The notes beneath the pieces are model-generated. The model was not told the DNA's origin. It saw only the letters and a list, made by a program, of their open reading frames with translations, and did not search any database. A stretch of DNA of 64,000 nucleotides from Candidatus Accumulibacter necessarius (lineage in GTDB: Bacteria > Pseudomonadota > Gammaproteobacteria > Burkholderiales > Rhodocyclaceae). Both the position numbers and the translations under genes were made by a program. The stretch spans positions 53,897 to 117,896 of the forward strand of contig JAFLDL010000007.1 in assembly GCA_017302435.1 (NCBI GenBank), given 5' to 3'. Of the stretch, positions 52,318 through 64,000 are shown one piece after another (within the stretch, counting starts at the first letter, position 1; every line of letters begins with the position of its first letter).

Positions 52318-52393
52318 TGGCGTCCCCACGGGGATTCGAACCCCGGTACCTACCGTGAAAGGGTAGTGTCCTGGGCCTCTAGACGATGGGGAC
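52318..52393 (-). tRNA. tRNA-Glu (anticodon TTC)
   Basis: 76 bases including an encoded CCA. Acceptor GTCCCCA pairs with TGGGGAC, the anticodon arm is TACCC-TTTCACG-GGTA with anticodon TTC, and the T arm GGGGTTCGAATCCCC is intact. It follows tRNA-Ala by 24 bases on the same strand, so the two form one transcript. Confidence 0.97.
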
Positions 52394-52417
52394 CCGGAAA
52401 AATCTCCCTCGACGTGC

Positions 52418-52493
<76 letters not shown>

Positions 52494-52509
52494 CTCGAAA
52501 GGAGCGCCG

Positions 52510-52538
52510 ATTATAGGGTTCAGGAGCGCTCCTGTAAA
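52510..52538 (-). promoter_or_regulatory. Sigma-70 promoter of the tRNA-Ala/tRNA-Glu pair
   Basis: On the minus strand TTTACA (52538-52533) and TATAAT (52515-52510) are separated by 17 bases, an almost perfect promoter ending about 17 bases before tRNA-Ala. The -35 lies inside the 3' end of the upstream kinase-like gene. Confidence 0.8.
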
Positions 52539-53188
52539 GCTGGTGGAACCCCCTTCGCATTGACCACCGTTCCGAAGTCGACCCAATCGCTCTCGCCAGC
52601 AATGCCCTGAAGACGACGGAGATTTCGCGCGCGCTGGCGCTTGCTCAGGCGTCTCAGTCGAATCCGTGCATCGGAGATATCGATCAGACCAAATCGATGT
52701 TCAGGCGTGTAGACCACGTTTCCCAGGTGCAGCGAACGGAAATACACCCCGCACTCATGCAAGCAGATGACGAAACGCGTGAAGGCTTCCCGCAAACGAT
52801 CTTCCGAATCAGGATCCAAACCCTCCCGCCGAATCTCGCGCAGCGTCTTGCCAACTAGCGGATGATAGTGCACGGCGTCGCGCGCGATTGAGGGAATTCG
52901 CAAGACCTCGATGACCTTCGGCACGGGAATCCCGCGTTTGTCCAGAGCGACAGCGTTGTCAGCAAAACGTTGTGCGTACGGATACCATGCCGCCGATGAA
53001 AACATGCGCTTTCGTCGAAAGAGCTTCAGCATCGTTCCATCGGCCAGGCGCAGCACCTTATCGCCAAATCCATCGGCTTCAAGGACCGTCGCGCCGGCGC
53101 GCATGGCCAGATAGTCATCGTGCACCAGTCTCTTCAAGTTGCCACCGCTGCCAAAAGCCCTCAGTTTGCATTCTCCTGGAAGACGCAT
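52520..53188 (-). CDS. Lipopolysaccharide kinase (Kdo/WaaP/InaA-like) family protein
   Basis: 222 residues from ATG 53188; no clear ribosome site. Protein-kinase-like features are seen: VLRLADGTMLKLFRRKRMF with the ATP lysine, a long helical part, then the catalytic loop as LHECGVYFRSLHLGNVVYT and the metal site as FGLIDISDARIRLRRL, where the usual HxDLxxxN and DFG are modified (SLHLGN, IDISD). This pattern is that of the Kdo kinase/InaA family, which phosphorylates lipopolysaccharide core sugars or similar. It is divergent from pyrF, and its 3' end overlaps the tRNA promoter. Confidence 0.7.
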   Translation of the reverse strand: MRLPGECKLRAFGSGGNLKRLVHDDYLAMRAGATVLEADGFGDKVLRLADGTMLKLFRRKRMFSSAAWYPYAQRFADNAVALDKRGIPVPKVIEVLRIPSIARDAVHYHPLVGKTLREIRREGLDPDSEDRLREAFTRFVICLHECGVYFRSLHLGNVVYTPEHRFGLIDISDARIRLRRLSKRQRARNLRRLQGIAGESDWVDFGTVVNAKGVPPALQERS

Positions 53189-53265
53189 GCACGATCGACT
53201 GCGGAAGCCAAGCCGTCGATACGAATACCTCTTAGAATGATGCCTTTGCAACAACGGCTATAGCC

Positions 53266-54087
53266 ATGAACTTCATCCATGCCTTGAACTCGGCTTGGCG
53301 CGAGCGCGACAGCCTGCTTTGCGTTGGTCTCGATCCCGACCCTAACCGCTTCCCTCGCCACCTCAAAGGCAAGCCGGATGCCATTTTCCAGTTCTGCGCA
53401 GCGATTGTCGACTCCACGGCAGACCTCGTCTGCTGCTTCAAACCCCAGATAGCGTATTTCGCCGCGCGCCGCGCGGAAGATCAACTCGAAGCACTGATTG
53501 AACATATCCACCGCCAGCATCCAGCTACGCCCGTGATCCTTGATGCCAAGCGCGGCGACATCGGCAGCACCGCCGAACAGTATGCGATCGAGGCTTTCGA
53601 ACGCTTCCAGGCCGATGCGGTCACGATCAACCCCTACATGGGACACGACTCGGTGGCTCCCTACCTGGCCTACAGCGACAAGGGCGTCATCATCCTTTGC
53701 CGGACATCGAACCCTGGTGGCAGTGATCTGCAGTTTCTCGAGGTCGGCGGCGAAAGGCTTTACGAGCGAGTTGCCCGTCTGGTAAGCACGCAATGGAATG
53801 TCAATGGTCAGTGCGCCCTGGTTGTCGGCGCCACCTTCCCCGGCGAGATCGCCCGCGTCCGAACCTTGACCGGCGACATGCCGCTGCTTGTACCGGGCAT
53901 CGGAGCACAGGGCGGTGACATCGAAGCGACTGTACGCGCTGGGCGCACGGCGAGCGGCTGCGGCCTGGTCATCAATTCCTCCCGCGCCATCCTCTACGCC
54001 GGCAATGGTGAAGATTACGCAGAGGCCGCACGCGCAATGGCCCGGTCTACTCGCGATGCCATCAACCGCCATCGCCTATCGGGCTGA
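53266..54087 (+). CDS. pyrF: Orotidine 5'-phosphate decarboxylase
   Basis: 273 residues, the longer type 2 form. PyrF converts OMP to UMP in the last step of pyrimidine synthesis. [17 protein letters not shown] marks the substrate region and the catalytic lysine set is in [18 protein letters not shown]; the phosphate loop is near [19 protein letters not shown]. The length matches the Mycobacterium-like branch used by many betaproteobacteria. It converges with gyrB (12-base gap). Confidence 0.96.
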   Translation: MNFIHALNSAWRERDSLLCVGLDPDPNRFPRHLKGKPDAIFQFCAAIVDSTADLVCCFKPQIAYFAARRAEDQLEALIEHIHRQHPATPVILDAKRGDIGSTAEQYAIEAFERFQADAVTINPYMGHDSVAPYLAYSDKGVIILCRTSNPGGSDLQFLEVGGERLYERVARLVSTQWNVNGQCALVVGATFPGEIARVRTLTGDMPLLVPGIGAQGGDIEATVRAGRTASGCGLVINSSRAILYAGNGEDYAEAARAMARSTRDAINRHRLSG

Positions 54088-54099
54088 GTCAACTTTGCG

Positions 54100-56619
<2,520 letters not shown>

Positions 56620-56631
56620 CTACCAACTCAG

Positions 56632-57762
56632 CTAGATCCGCATCGGCATCACGACGTACTTAAATCGGTCGTTGCCCGGGATGGTCAACAGCGCACTTGA
56701 ATTGGCGTCGTTGAAACCCCACTCGATCATGTCGTCGGCCGTATTGTTCAGTACATCAAGCAGATAGGACACATTGAAACCGACATCCAGGGGCTCGCCG
56801 CTGTAATCCACTTCAATCTCTTCCTGCGCTTCCTCCTGTTCAGCATTGGCGGCCATGATCTTCAAACTGCCGTCCGCGAGGACCAGGCGAACGCCACGAA
56901 ACTTCTCGTTGGTCAGAATTGCCGCTCTGATCATCGACTGCAGCAGTAGACTGCGCTCCACGGCCACGACATTCCGGAGCGCTGTCGGTATGACCCTCTG
57001 ATAATCCGGGAATCTCCCATCGATCAGCTTCGAAACAAGATTGATCTGTCCAAACTGGAAACGGATTTGCGCCGGCAGAATCTCGATCGACAAAGGCTCA
57101 TCGCTATCGGCCAGCAAACGATTCAGTTCGATCACCGTCTTGCGCGGCAGAATGACTTCCTGACGCTGGCCGCTATCCGGAGGTGATGCATCCCCTGTAT
57201 CACCGAGGGCCATGCTCGCATAGGCAAGCCGATGACCATCGGTCGCTACGGCACGCAGTTCACCGCCTTCAACGAGCAAGAGGAGTCCATTGAGGTAATA
57301 GCGAACGTCCTGCGTTGCCATCGAATAGTGGGTTTGCGCCAGCAAATGACGAAACTGCTTCTGGCTTACCGCAAACCTCCTGGCTTCCCCCTCGGAAAGC
57401 GCCATGCACGGAAAGTCGTCAGCAGGCAAGGTCTGCAGGTTGAAGCGGCTCTTTCCCGCTTTCACCTGCATCCGTCTGTCCTCGAGAATGAGGCTGACTT
57501 CCGCGGCTTCCGGCAGTGAGCGCAGGATCTCCTGCAACTTTCGGGCACCAACGGTGACCGCGCCATCGCCCTCACCGTTGGCGCCGGTCGTGGACGTGGT
57601 GATCTGGATCTCGATGTCGGTCGCCAGCAGCGTCAGCACCTGTCCCCTCTTTTCGAGCAGAACATTGGAAAGGATCGGCAACGTGTGACGTCTTTCCACT
57701 ATCCCGGAAACTGCCTGCAAGGGTGCCAAAAGAACGTCTCGCCGTGTTTTAATAAGAAGCAT
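56632..57762 (-). CDS. dnaN: DNA polymerase III beta sliding clamp
   Basis: 376 residues, three repeated clamp domains. It opens MLLIKTRRDVLLAPLQAVSGIVERRHTLPILSN and ends with VVMPMRI, the conserved C-terminal motif. It forms a ring around DNA and holds the replicative polymerase. The leader is the AT-rich origin region shared with dnaA. Confidence 0.98.
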   Translation of the reverse strand: MLLIKTRRDVLLAPLQAVSGIVERRHTLPILSNVLLEKRGQVLTLLATDIEIQITTSTTGANGEGDGAVTVGARKLQEILRSLPEAAEVSLILEDRRMQVKAGKSRFNLQTLPADDFPCMALSEGEARRFAVSQKQFRHLLAQTHYSMATQDVRYYLNGLLLLVEGGELRAVATDGHRLAYASMALGDTGDASPPDSGQRQEVILPRKTVIELNRLLADSDEPLSIEILPAQIRFQFGQINLVSKLIDGRFPDYQRVIPTALRNVVAVERSLLLQSMIRAAILTNEKFRGVRLVLADGSLKIMAANAEQEEAQEEIEVDYSGEPLDVGFNVSYLLDVLNNTADDMIEWGFNDANSSALLTIPGNDRFKYVVMPMRI

Positions 57763-57974
57763 ATATATAAATCCTAAAAAGACTATGGTCCGGTCAAGTC
57801 TGTTGATACATACAATTTTTATAATTTAATCAATAAGTTATATATCATTTCACGACTGTATAAGGGCGGTATCGTGTTGTGTACTCATTCTTACAACTTA
57901 TCCACAAGCCCTTCTCGCACGTCTTGTTCACTATTCCTCAACAACTTTTCCACTGATTCGTCCCCAGGGCTGAG
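57763..57974. other. Probable oriC: AT-rich dnaA-dnaN intergenic region with DnaA boxes
   Basis: The left part (57763-57880) is strongly AT-rich (runs such as TATATATAAAT and TTTTTATAATTTAATC) and would open easily. The right part carries a perfect DnaA box TTATCCACA (57898-57906) and two weaker boxes, TTGTTCACT (57924-57932) and TTTTCCACT (57946-57954), all in one orientation. The gap is 212 bases and lies between dnaA and dnaN. This box-plus-unwinding-element layout is that of a bacterial origin. A single further perfect box lies in the dnaA-rpmH gap at 59583-59591. Confidence 0.7.
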
Positions 57975-59375
57975 TCAGCCCTTGAGCACCTGCTGCAGCA
58001 CATGCACGTCGTGATTGAGGTCGTTATCCCGGGTACGCAGTTCATCAATCGTTCGTACAGCATGCAGTACCGTCGTATGGTCACGACCACCAAAGGCACT
58101 GCCGATAGACGGATAGCTCTGCGAGGTCAGATTCTTTGCTAGCCACATGGCGATCTGCCGCGGTCGGACAATCACCCGAGTTCTCTTCTTCGAAAACAGG
58201 TCGGCTACCTTGATCTTGAAATACTCGGCCACGGTCTTCTGGATGTTCTCGACCGTGATCTGCCGGTTGACCGAACCGATCATGTCCTTGAGAGCCTCCT
58301 TGGCCAGATCGAGTGCTATGTTCTGACCGTGAAACGCGGAGTAGGCGAGGACCTTTTTCAGCGCTCCCTCCAGTTCGCGAACATTGGAGCGCAGATGTTT
58401 GGCGACGTAAAAAGCGACCTCGTCGTCGAGTGCTACTCCCTCCGCCTCCGCTTTCCTTTGCAGGATCGCAACGCGCATTTCCGTTTCCGGCGGCTCTATC
58501 TGAACCGTCAGTCCCCAGTCGAAACGGGTTACAAGACGATCCTCCAGACCGGAAATGTTTTTCGGATAGGTGTCACAGCTGATGACAATCTGTTTCTTTG
58601 CCTCACTCAGTGCGTTGAAAACGTAGAAAAACTCTTCCTGCGTTCGGTTCTTGCCGTTGAAGAACTGAACGTCGTCGAGCAGCAGCACGTCCAGTGACCG
58701 ATAGTAGCGCTTGAACACGTCGAATGACTTCTGCTGGTAAGCACGAACGACGTCGGAATAGTAGTCCTCGGCATGGACGTAACGCACCACCTTTTCCAGG
58801 CAATGTTCGAGAATCTGGTTGCCGATCGCGTGTACCAGGTGGGTCTTGCCCAGACCGGCGCCGCCATAGATGAACAAGGGGTTGTAAGTCGCTTCGCCAG
58901 GACTGAGGGCGACGCGCCTGGCGGCTGCCCGCGCGAGATCGTTTGCCTTTCCCACGACCAGGTTGTCAAAGGTGAAAGTGGGGATCAATCGGGTTTTCTC
59001 GTAGCTCGACCGGTCCTTGTCAACCGGAGCCGCCGTTCTCGCCATCGCACCAACGGCAGCCATCTTCCCCGCCGTGGGGTTCGCCGTCCTGCCTGTCGCA
59101 CCGGAAACCTGATTCGGCGCTACCGCGATACGTTCTCCCAGGGTCAGCGTGATGTTGACGGGAACCGAGAAGTACTCGCTTCCGAGTGCTTCAATTCTTG
59201 CCAGATAACGCTCCTTGACCCACTTCAGGATGAAACCGTTCGGCGCCAGCAAGCGCAGGCCACGCGCCAAGTCCTCTTCACCCTCAAGACGCAGGGGCCG
59301 GATCCAGGTATTGAATTGCTGGGGCGGGAGTTCCTGTTCGAACTGGCTCAGGCAGGACGACCAGAAGCTACTCAT
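57975..59375 (-). CDS. dnaA: Chromosomal replication initiator DnaA
   Basis: 466 residues. Domain I (about 1-85) is followed by a variable linker rich in Ala and Thr (roughly 95-130). The AAA+ domain III has Walker [16 protein letters not shown] and Walker [11 protein letters not shown], with sensor [10 protein letters not shown]. Domain IV has the DNA-binding signature [40 protein letters not shown]. It binds DnaA boxes to open oriC, and the gene neighbours the candidate origin. Confidence 0.98.
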   Translation of the reverse strand: MSSFWSSCLSQFEQELPPQQFNTWIRPLRLEGEEDLARGLRLLAPNGFILKWVKERYLARIEALGSEYFSVPVNITLTLGERIAVAPNQVSGATGRTANPTAGKMAAVGAMARTAAPVDKDRSSYEKTRLIPTFTFDNLVVGKANDLARAAARRVALSPGEATYNPLFIYGGAGLGKTHLVHAIGNQILEHCLEKVVRYVHAEDYYSDVVRAYQQKSFDVFKRYYRSLDVLLLDDVQFFNGKNRTQEEFFYVFNALSEAKKQIVISCDTYPKNISGLEDRLVTRFDWGLTVQIEPPETEMRVAILQRKAEAEGVALDDEVAFYVAKHLRSNVRELEGALKKVLAYSAFHGQNIALDLAKEALKDMIGSVNRQITVENIQKTVAEYFKIKVADLFSKKRTRVIVRPRQIAMWLAKNLTSQSYPSIGSAFGGRDHTTVLHAVRTIDELRTRDNDLNHDVHVLQQVLKG

Positions 59376-59678
59376 TGGCGATCATGACGGTAAATTCTGA
59401 CGTGGGGCAAAAGGTCTGGGTGGCTGAAGATGTTGCATTTTTCTTTCTTGAACTCAACAACATCAGTGGGCATCGCTGGCAGCGGCAAGCCGACCAGCAG
59501 ACGCGTCAGCTTGCCGCTCCGAGTCTGGTGCCATCTCTTGCCGAGAATTCCTAAACGCAAATTTTAACCCGTTGGGGCGAAGTTATCCACAGCTCGAACA
59601 AAAATATGGCCTTGACAAAGGTCTCGCGGAGGCTGTCTAATTGCACGTTTTTCTTGCTTTGACTTCAAGGGTTTAACC
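59376..59678. other. dnaA-rpmH divergent intergenic region
   Basis: About 300 bases. It holds the leaders of both divergent genes, one perfect DnaA box TTATCCACA (59583-59591), and the rpmH promoter. No open frame or hairpin of note was seen. A single box supports autoregulation of dnaA or a second part of a bipartite origin. Confidence 0.7.
59612..59641 (+). promoter_or_regulatory. Sigma-70 promoter of rpmH
   Basis: TTGACA (59612-59617) and TCTAAT (59636-59641) are separated by 18 bases. Transcription would begin about 30 bases upstream of the rpmH start codon. The -35 is a perfect consensus. Confidence 0.75.
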
Positions 59679-59813
59679 ATGAAACGTACCTATCAACCGT
59701 CGGTTGTTCGCCGCAAGCGCACGCACGGCTTCCTCGTTCGCATGTCTACCCGTGGCGGTCGTGCCGTAATCAGGGCCCGTCGCGCCAAAGGTCGTCACCG
59801 CCTGGCCGTTTGA
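59679..59813 (+). CDS. rpmH: 50S ribosomal protein L34
   Basis: 44 residues, highly basic: [20 protein letters not shown], then [11 protein letters not shown] and [13 protein letters not shown]. This is the complete L34 sequence of usual length. Its stop codon overlaps the rnpA start, so the two are translated together. It is too short for many gene finders but unmistakable. Confidence 0.98.
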   Translation: MKRTYQPSVVRRKRTHGFLVRMSTRGGRAVIRARRAKGRHRLAV

Positions 59814-60208
59814 GCGGTAGCTCCCTTGCCACGGGCGATCTTGCACTAGCATCTGCCACTTTTCCGAAGCACTACCGCCTGATCAAAACGGATGAGTATT
59901 CATCCGTTTTTGGTTTCAGGAGGGCACTGAAAAGTCAGCATTTCCTGCTACATTATCGCCCGCGTGGTGCCGACGAAGTGCCGGGAGCCCGGCTAGGACT
60001 GGTTGTTGCCAAGCGCTTCCTGCGTCGCTCCGTTGATCGAAACCTTCTTCGACGTCTGGCCAGGGAGCAGTTCCGCCTGCTGCGGGCGCAGCTTCGCTCA
60101 AGCGATTTCGTGCTACGGTTGGCCGTCAAGCCATCAACTCTTGATCGGCAAGCCATGGCGCAGGAAATCAATGCCTTGTTGAGCAAGGCGACCTCACTTC
60201 AACGATGA
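59810..60208 (+). CDS. rnpA: Ribonuclease P protein component
   Basis: 132 residues. RnpA is the protein subunit of RNase P, which matures tRNA 5' ends. The conserved basic helix is [29 protein letters not shown], with the RNR-type motif. The start is taken as TTG at 59810, overlapping the rpmH stop as TTGA; later starts would remove the [13 protein letters not shown] opening. yidD follows after four bases. Confidence 0.94.
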   Translation: MSGSSLATGDLALASATFPKHYRLIKTDEYSSVFGFRRALKSQHFLLHYRPRGADEVPGARLGLVVAKRFLRRSVDRNLLRRLAREQFRLLRAQLRSSDFVLRLAVKPSTLDRQAMAQEINALLSKATSLQR

Positions 60209-60212
60209 GCCG

Positions 60213-60422
60213 ATGAAACAGTTGCTGCTGGCGTTGATAGCCTTTTACCGATATGCGGTCAGCCCCATGCTCGGCCGCCGCTGCCGGTTTTTCCCCAGTT
60301 GTTCCGAGTACGCAGCAGACGCCGTCGAGAAGTATGGCGCCATCAAAGGGGCAGGTCTGTCCCTTCACCGACTGTGCCGCTGTCATCCGTGGAATCCAGG
60401 CGGTTTTGACCCAATACCCTGA
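60213..60422 (+). CDS. yidD: Membrane protein insertion efficiency factor YidD
   Basis: 69 residues with the family sequence FYRYAVSPMLGRRCRFFPSCSEYAADAVEKYGAIKG and CRCHPWNPGGFDP, including the conserved cysteines. It is a small inner-membrane-associated protein encoded between rnpA and yidC, as here, and helps YidC-dependent insertion. Confidence 0.97.
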   Translation: MKQLLLALIAFYRYAVSPMLGRRCRFFPSCSEYAADAVEKYGAIKGAGLSLHRLCRCHPWNPGGFDPIP

Positions 60423-60448
60423 ACAGTAATCAAATCGTATAGGTTTTC

Positions 60449-62131
60449 ATGGATAACCGACGCCTGCTCCTCCTCCTTATTTTTTCGTTCTCGCTGGTGA
60501 TGCTCTGGGACGCCTGGCAGAAGTACAACCAGCCGAAGGCCGTTGCTTCAACCACGGTCAGCACGGCCGAAACGCCGACACCACAGCCTACCTCAAGCCT
60601 GCACGCACCGCTTCCGGTGGCACCCGTGACTGCCGCCGTGCCTGGTGCTGAACGAGCCGAAACAGTCATCGTCAAGACCGATCTGTTGACTGCCGAGATT
60701 TCGAAGCAGGGTGGTGACATCGTCCGCCTCGAGTTCAATCACTACAAGGACAGCGTCAACAAGAAAAAGGACTTCGCGCTTTTTGAGGCCAAGCATCAGT
60801 ACGTCGCGCAGAGCGGTCTGATCGGTGACAACCTGCCCAATCACAAGACCGTCTTTTCTGCGGTAGCGGGCAAGAGAGAGCTCGGCAGTGACGCCGAGAC
60901 CCTGGAGCTTCGCCTGGAGGCACCGACGACCAACGGCGTCAGCGTGGCCAAAGTCTATACCTTCACCCGCGGCAGCTATCTGATCAACGTCGCCTATGAA
61001 ATCGACAACAAGGGCGAGAAGGAGATCGCAGCGCACGCCTACTATCAGTTGCAGCGCGACATTAAGGCGCCTGATGGTGAAAGTTCGATGGTCTCGACCT
61101 TCACCGGCCCGGCAGTCTATACCGACCAGGAAAAGTTCCAGAAGGTCGCCTTTGCCGACATAGAGAAAGGCAAGGCCAACTTCGCAACCAAGGCAGACAA
61201 CGGCTGGCTTGCCATGATTCAGCACTACTTTGTCTCTGCCTGGATTCCGGAGCCCGGATTACCGCGCGAGTTCTACATGCGGATGGTGGAAAACAGCGTC
61301 AGTCCTGCTGTTGCGGCGGGCGTCATCGTGCCGGCACCGGTTGCTGCGCCCGGCAGCAAGGCCACCCTTTCGGTGCCAATCTATGCCGGCCCACAGATTC
61401 AGACAACGCTTGAACAACTGGCCAAGCCCAAGGCAGACGGCGGTATTGGCGCGCAGGGCCTGCCGCTGGTGGTCGACTATGGCTGGTTGACAATCATCGC
61501 TGCGCCGATCTTCTGGTGCCTCGAAGCCATCTACAAGGTGGTCGGTAACTGGGGCTGGGCGATCGTCCTGCTCACCGTATGCATCAAACTGCTGTTCTTC
61601 CCGCTGTCGGCGGCCAGCTACAAGTCAATGGCCAAGATGAAGACCGTCACGCCGCGGCTGATGGCCCTCAAGGAACGCTATGGCGACGACCGCCAGAAGC
61701 TCAACCAGGAGATGATGGCGCTCTACAAGCGTGAAAAGATCAACCCGCTCGGCGGCTGCCTGCCCATAGCCGTGCAGATCCCTGTTTTCATCGCCCTCTA
61801 CTGGGCCTTGCTGGGTGCCGTTGAGATCCGCGATGCACCGTGGATCCTCTGGATTACCGACCTCTCGGCGCAGGATCCCTATTACGTTCTGCCGGTGATC
61901 ATGGTCGTCACCATGTTGATCCAGACCAAGCTCAATCCCACCCCGCCCGATCCGATCCAGGCCAAGGTGATGATGATGATGCCGTTCATTTTTGGCGCGA
62001 TGTTCTTCTTCTTCCCGGCCGGCCTGGTGCTCTACTGGGTGGTGAACAACATCCTTTCGATAGCCCAGCAATGGCAGATCACAAGGATGATCGAAAGTGG
62101 CGGAAAAGCCGCCAACGACAGCAAGGCCTGA
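60449..62131 (+). CDS. yidC: Membrane protein insertase YidC
   Basis: 560 residues. An N-terminal signal-anchor ([19 protein letters not shown]) is followed by a large periplasmic beta-domain (about 65-350), and then the five-helix insertase core (from [23 protein letters not shown]), with [21 protein letters not shown] and [20 protein letters not shown]. It inserts and folds inner-membrane proteins alone or with Sec. The mnmE start lies 35 bases inside its 3' end. Confidence 0.98.
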   Translation: MDNRRLLLLLIFSFSLVMLWDAWQKYNQPKAVASTTVSTAETPTPQPTSSLHAPLPVAPVTAAVPGAERAETVIVKTDLLTAEISKQGGDIVRLEFNHYKDSVNKKKDFALFEAKHQYVAQSGLIGDNLPNHKTVFSAVAGKRELGSDAETLELRLEAPTTNGVSVAKVYTFTRGSYLINVAYEIDNKGEKEIAAHAYYQLQRDIKAPDGESSMVSTFTGPAVYTDQEKFQKVAFADIEKGKANFATKADNGWLAMIQHYFVSAWIPEPGLPREFYMRMVENSVSPAVAAGVIVPAPVAAPGSKATLSVPIYAGPQIQTTLEQLAKPKADGGIGAQGLPLVVDYGWLTIIAAPIFWCLEAIYKVVGNWGWAIVLLTVCIKLLFFPLSAASYKSMAKMKTVTPRLMALKERYGDDRQKLNQEMMALYKREKINPLGGCLPIAVQIPVFIALYWALLGAVEIRDAPWILWITDLSAQDPYYVLPVIMVVTMLIQTKLNPTPPDPIQAKVMMMMPFIFGAMFFFFPAGLVLYWVVNNILSIAQQWQITRMIESGGKAANDSKA

Positions 62132-63458
62132 GGCAACCATAGCCGCCATCGCGACCGCTGCGGGTCGCGGTGGTATCGGCGTCATTCGCGTCTCGGGAGA
62201 AGGCCTCCTGGCGTTTGCCGAAGCCATCAGCGGCAAACGGCCGGCAGCCCGAGTGGCAACGCTCACCGATTTCACGGCGGCTGACCGGAGCGTGATCGAC
62301 ACCGGGCTGCTGCTGTACTTTCCGGCGCCAAGCTCCTTTACCGGCGAGGATGTCCTCGAACTGCACGGCCACGGTGGGCCCGTGGTCATGCAAATGCTGC
62401 TGGCGCGCTGCCTGGAACTTGGGGCAAGAATCGCTGAACCCGGCGAGTTCACGCGCCGGGCCTACCTCAACGGCAAACTCGACCTGGCGCAGGCCGAGGC
62501 GGTCATCGATCTGATCGACGCCGCGACGACAGCCGCCGCCCGTAGCGCCGTGCGCTCGCTGCAGGGCGAATTCTCCAGGGAAGTGAACGCCCTGCTGGCG
62601 CAACTGACCGAACTCCGCGCCCTGGTCGAAGCCACCCTCGACTTTCCCGACGAGGAAGTCGACTTCCTCGAGGCGGCTGATGCCTTTGGTCGCCTTGAGC
62701 GCCTGAAGCAGCGTTTGACTCAGGTCTTCGACCGCGCCCAGCAGGGCCGGCTGCTGCAGGGCGGCCTGCACGTCGTACTCGCCGGCCAGCCCAATGTCGG
62801 CAAATCCAGCCTGCTCAACCGGCTGGCCGGCGACGAGCTGGCAATCGTTACCCCGCTCCCCGGCACGACCCGGGACCTGGTGCGCAGCACCTTGCAGATT
62901 CAGGGTATCCCGCTGCACGTGATCGACACCGCAGGCTTGCGCGAGACCGACGACGAGATCGAGAAGATCGGTATTGAACGCACCTGGCGAGAGATCGAAC
63001 GCGCCGACGTAGTCGTCCTGCTGGTTGATGCGCGCACCGGTGTCGGCCCCGCCGACCGGGCCATCATGGCTCAGTTTCCTGCTCAGCTTGCCCGGCTGAC
63101 GGTCTACAACAAGATCGATCTGGTCTCCCTGGCAGCTGAACGCCGCGAAGAAGCCGATGCCGTGGCGATTGCCCTGTCTGCCAGGACCGGCGCCGGCATC
63201 GAACTGCTGCGTCAGGAGTTGTTGCGCATCGCTGGTTGGCATCCCTCCGAAGATGTCTTCATTGCCCGCGAACGTCACCTGCGCGCCCTCACCGAAACCT
63301 GCCGACATATCGACGGCGCACGCGAGCAATTGCCGCGGCTGGAACTCTTTGCCGAGGAGCTTCGCCTGGCGCAGTTGTCGCTGAGCGCCATCACCGGCGA
63401 ATTCAGTGCCGATGACCTTCTGGGCGAGATCTTCGGGCGCTTTTGTATTGGCAAGTAA
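62097..63458 (+). CDS. mnmE: tRNA uridine-5-carboxymethylaminomethyl modification GTPase MnmE
   Basis: 453 residues from GTG 62097. With MnmG it modifies the wobble uridine of several tRNAs. The N-terminal folate-binding domain has [21 protein letters not shown] and [14 protein letters not shown]; the G domain inserted in the helical part has G1 [13 protein letters not shown]3 [11 protein letters not shown]4 NKID and G5 SARTG; the protein ends with the invariant FCIGK. The GTG start overlaps yidC, but no later start would keep the conserved opening. mnmG does not follow. Confidence 0.96.
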   Translation: MAEKPPTTARPEATIAAIATAAGRGGIGVIRVSGEGLLAFAEAISGKRPAARVATLTDFTAADRSVIDTGLLLYFPAPSSFTGEDVLELHGHGGPVVMQMLLARCLELGARIAEPGEFTRRAYLNGKLDLAQAEAVIDLIDAATTAAARSAVRSLQGEFSREVNALLAQLTELRALVEATLDFPDEEVDFLEAADAFGRLERLKQRLTQVFDRAQQGRLLQGGLHVVLAGQPNVGKSSLLNRLAGDELAIVTPLPGTTRDLVRSTLQIQGIPLHVIDTAGLRETDDEIEKIGIERTWREIERADVVVLLVDARTGVGPADRAIMAQFPAQLARLTVYNKIDLVSLAAERREEADAVAIALSARTGAGIELLRQELLRIAGWHPSEDVFIARERHLRALTETCRHIDGAREQLPRLELFAEELRLAQLSLSAITGEFSADDLLGEIFGRFCIGK

Positions 63459-63834
63459 GTATTACGAGTATTTAAGGGACAGGTATTTAAGGGACACAGG
63501 TATTTAAGGGACAGTATATTAATTTGAGGGGAAATAGAGAAAAGAAGCAGAAGAATGGGAGCAGGATCGGGCTCCCTTGGGCAGCTGAACGCAAAAAAGC
63601 GGCTGACCTCTTGCAATTCCCTTGCAAATAAGTTGAAATTCCCCTCGTCGCCTTGGGGATTCGACCCTTCTGGGGGTCGGCTGGTGGATTGGGGGGTTTT
63701 TCCGTTCTGAAGATTGGCCGCTGACAACAGCGAACCGGAGACCGGATACCCTCGGGCTGCTCGACAGCGCCTCAGGGAAAACGCCGCAAACTGCTCACTC
63801 ACGGTCAGTCACCGCCAGACGTCAGGACCCCAGG
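63459..63834. other. Gap after mnmE
   Basis: About 375 bases containing the repeats above and a mixture of AT-rich and G-rich patches. One long minus-strand frame crosses it but reads through the repeats and into mnmE, so I regard it as accidental. No tRNA or strong terminator was found. Confidence 0.5.
63468..63513 (+). repeat. Three tandem copies of GTATTTAAGGGACA
   Basis: Exact 14-base copies begin at 63468, 63483 and 63500 (spacings 15 and 17), with a fourth diverged partial copy (GTATATTAATTTGAGGG) at 63514. They start ten bases after the mnmE stop. Similar TGTCCCTTAAATAC strings are, as I recall, scattered in betaproteobacterial genomes near REP-associated transposase genes; none is visible in this window. 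Confidence 0.85.
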
Positions 63835-64000
63835 ATGAAGAGACCCCGCGCTCCGTCTCCGACTGTACCCCGTTGCCCGCGCTGGCCCCGCTGGACCCCC
63901 CGCGCCCTCCTCGCCATCGCCGTCCTGCTCAGCGCCCCGGCCGCCTGGAGCGCCGCCTGCAGCTACCCCAACTTCGCGATCGGCTTCGAGATTTCCGCTC
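63835..64000 (+). CDS. Start of a probable exported protein (runs off the right edge)
   Basis: An open frame from ATG 63835 to the window end (55 codons) begins with a basic, Pro/Arg-rich stretch, followed by a hydrophobic segment (LLAIAVLLSAPAAWS) and a likely cleavage site before ACSYPNFAIGFEIS. This looks like a long signal peptide and the start of a mature protein. AGGA lies a few bases upstream. The domain is outside the window, so the product is unknown. Confidence 0.5.
   Translation, partial: MKRPRAPSPTVPRCPRWPRWTPRALLAIAVLLSAPAAWSAACSYPNFAIGFEISA

Noticed and set aside
62079-63329. Minus-strand open frame of 416 codons opposite mnmE
   Set aside because: Shadow of a high-GC gene; no recognisable domain or ribosome site.
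63275-63802. Minus-strand frame after mnmE, 175 codons
   Set aside because: Reads through the tandem GTATTTAAGGGACA repeats and the end of mnmE; repeat-derived residues only.

Overview
This window is a chromosomal segment of a high-GC betaproteobacterium, most likely from the Rhodocyclales and resembling the 'Candidatus Accumulibacter' type. The call rests on gene neighbourhoods (fmt-def-LysM-dprA-smg-topB, rsmB-DUF4390-ntrY-ntrX-trkA-trkH-hemE-priA, engB-cytochrome c4, dnaA-dnaN-gyrB), an OxyR with Cys199/Cys208, a magnesium-type HemB and heme d1 genes (nirJ, nirN). It contains the replication origin region. dnaA, dnaN and gyrB run left from about 59.4 kb, rpmH-rnpA-yidD-yidC-mnmE run right, and an AT-rich dnaA-dnaN gap carries DnaA boxes. 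Two perfect parS sites lie at 40.2 and 47.3 kb. No species assignment can be proved from the window alone.

Layout. 1-2.3 kb is an accessory edge: the start of a type I restriction hsdM, a Fic protein translationally coupled upstream of it behind an array of phased repeats, and decayed small genes. 2.3-8.3 kb: trmL, then a leftward run (DUF192, ubiC, gpsA), a Lys/Ala-rich exported peptide, and a nirJ-nirN pair behind an FNR-type box. 8.5-13.3 kb: mscS, cardiolipin synthase, gluQ, argB, a HAD phosphatase. 13.4-18.1 kb: a six-PAS GGDEF-EAL protein overlapping a membrane acyltransferase gene. 18.1-23.9 kb: hemB, a probable small RNA, engB, cytochrome c4, a CBS protein, a ROK kinase and an MFS carrier. 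23.9-29.2 kb: ppx with a coupled unknown membrane protein, then priA. 29.5-38.9 kb is a long leftward run: rsmB, DUF4390, ntrY, ntrX, trkA, trkH, hemE. 39.2-49.7 kb: S1/P1 nuclease, fmt/def, LysM, dprA, smg, topB, oxyR, an rsuA-type synthase and DUF1840. 50-54 kb: thiC with a TPP riboswitch, tRNA-Glu and tRNA-Ala, a lipopolysaccharide-kinase-like gene, pyrF. 54-63.5 kb: the origin cluster. 63.5-64 kb: short repeats and the start of an exported protein.

How the genes fit together. Most genes left of the origin, including the replication and house-keeping runs, lie on the minus strand, co-directional with a fork moving left from oriC. Heme synthesis is scattered (hemB, hemE, and nirJ/nirN for heme d1). 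NtrY/NtrX, TrkA/TrkH and rsmB form one compact run with ATGA-type overlaps. The main items for a second look are the probable small RNA beside engB (19.13-19.29 kb, the locus where enterobacteria carry Spot 42), the phased repeats upstream of fic-hsdM, the two parS sites, the NtrX without a Walker A motif, the unknown protein coupled to exopolyphosphatase, and the short repeats where mnmG-rsmG-parAB would usually follow mnmE.
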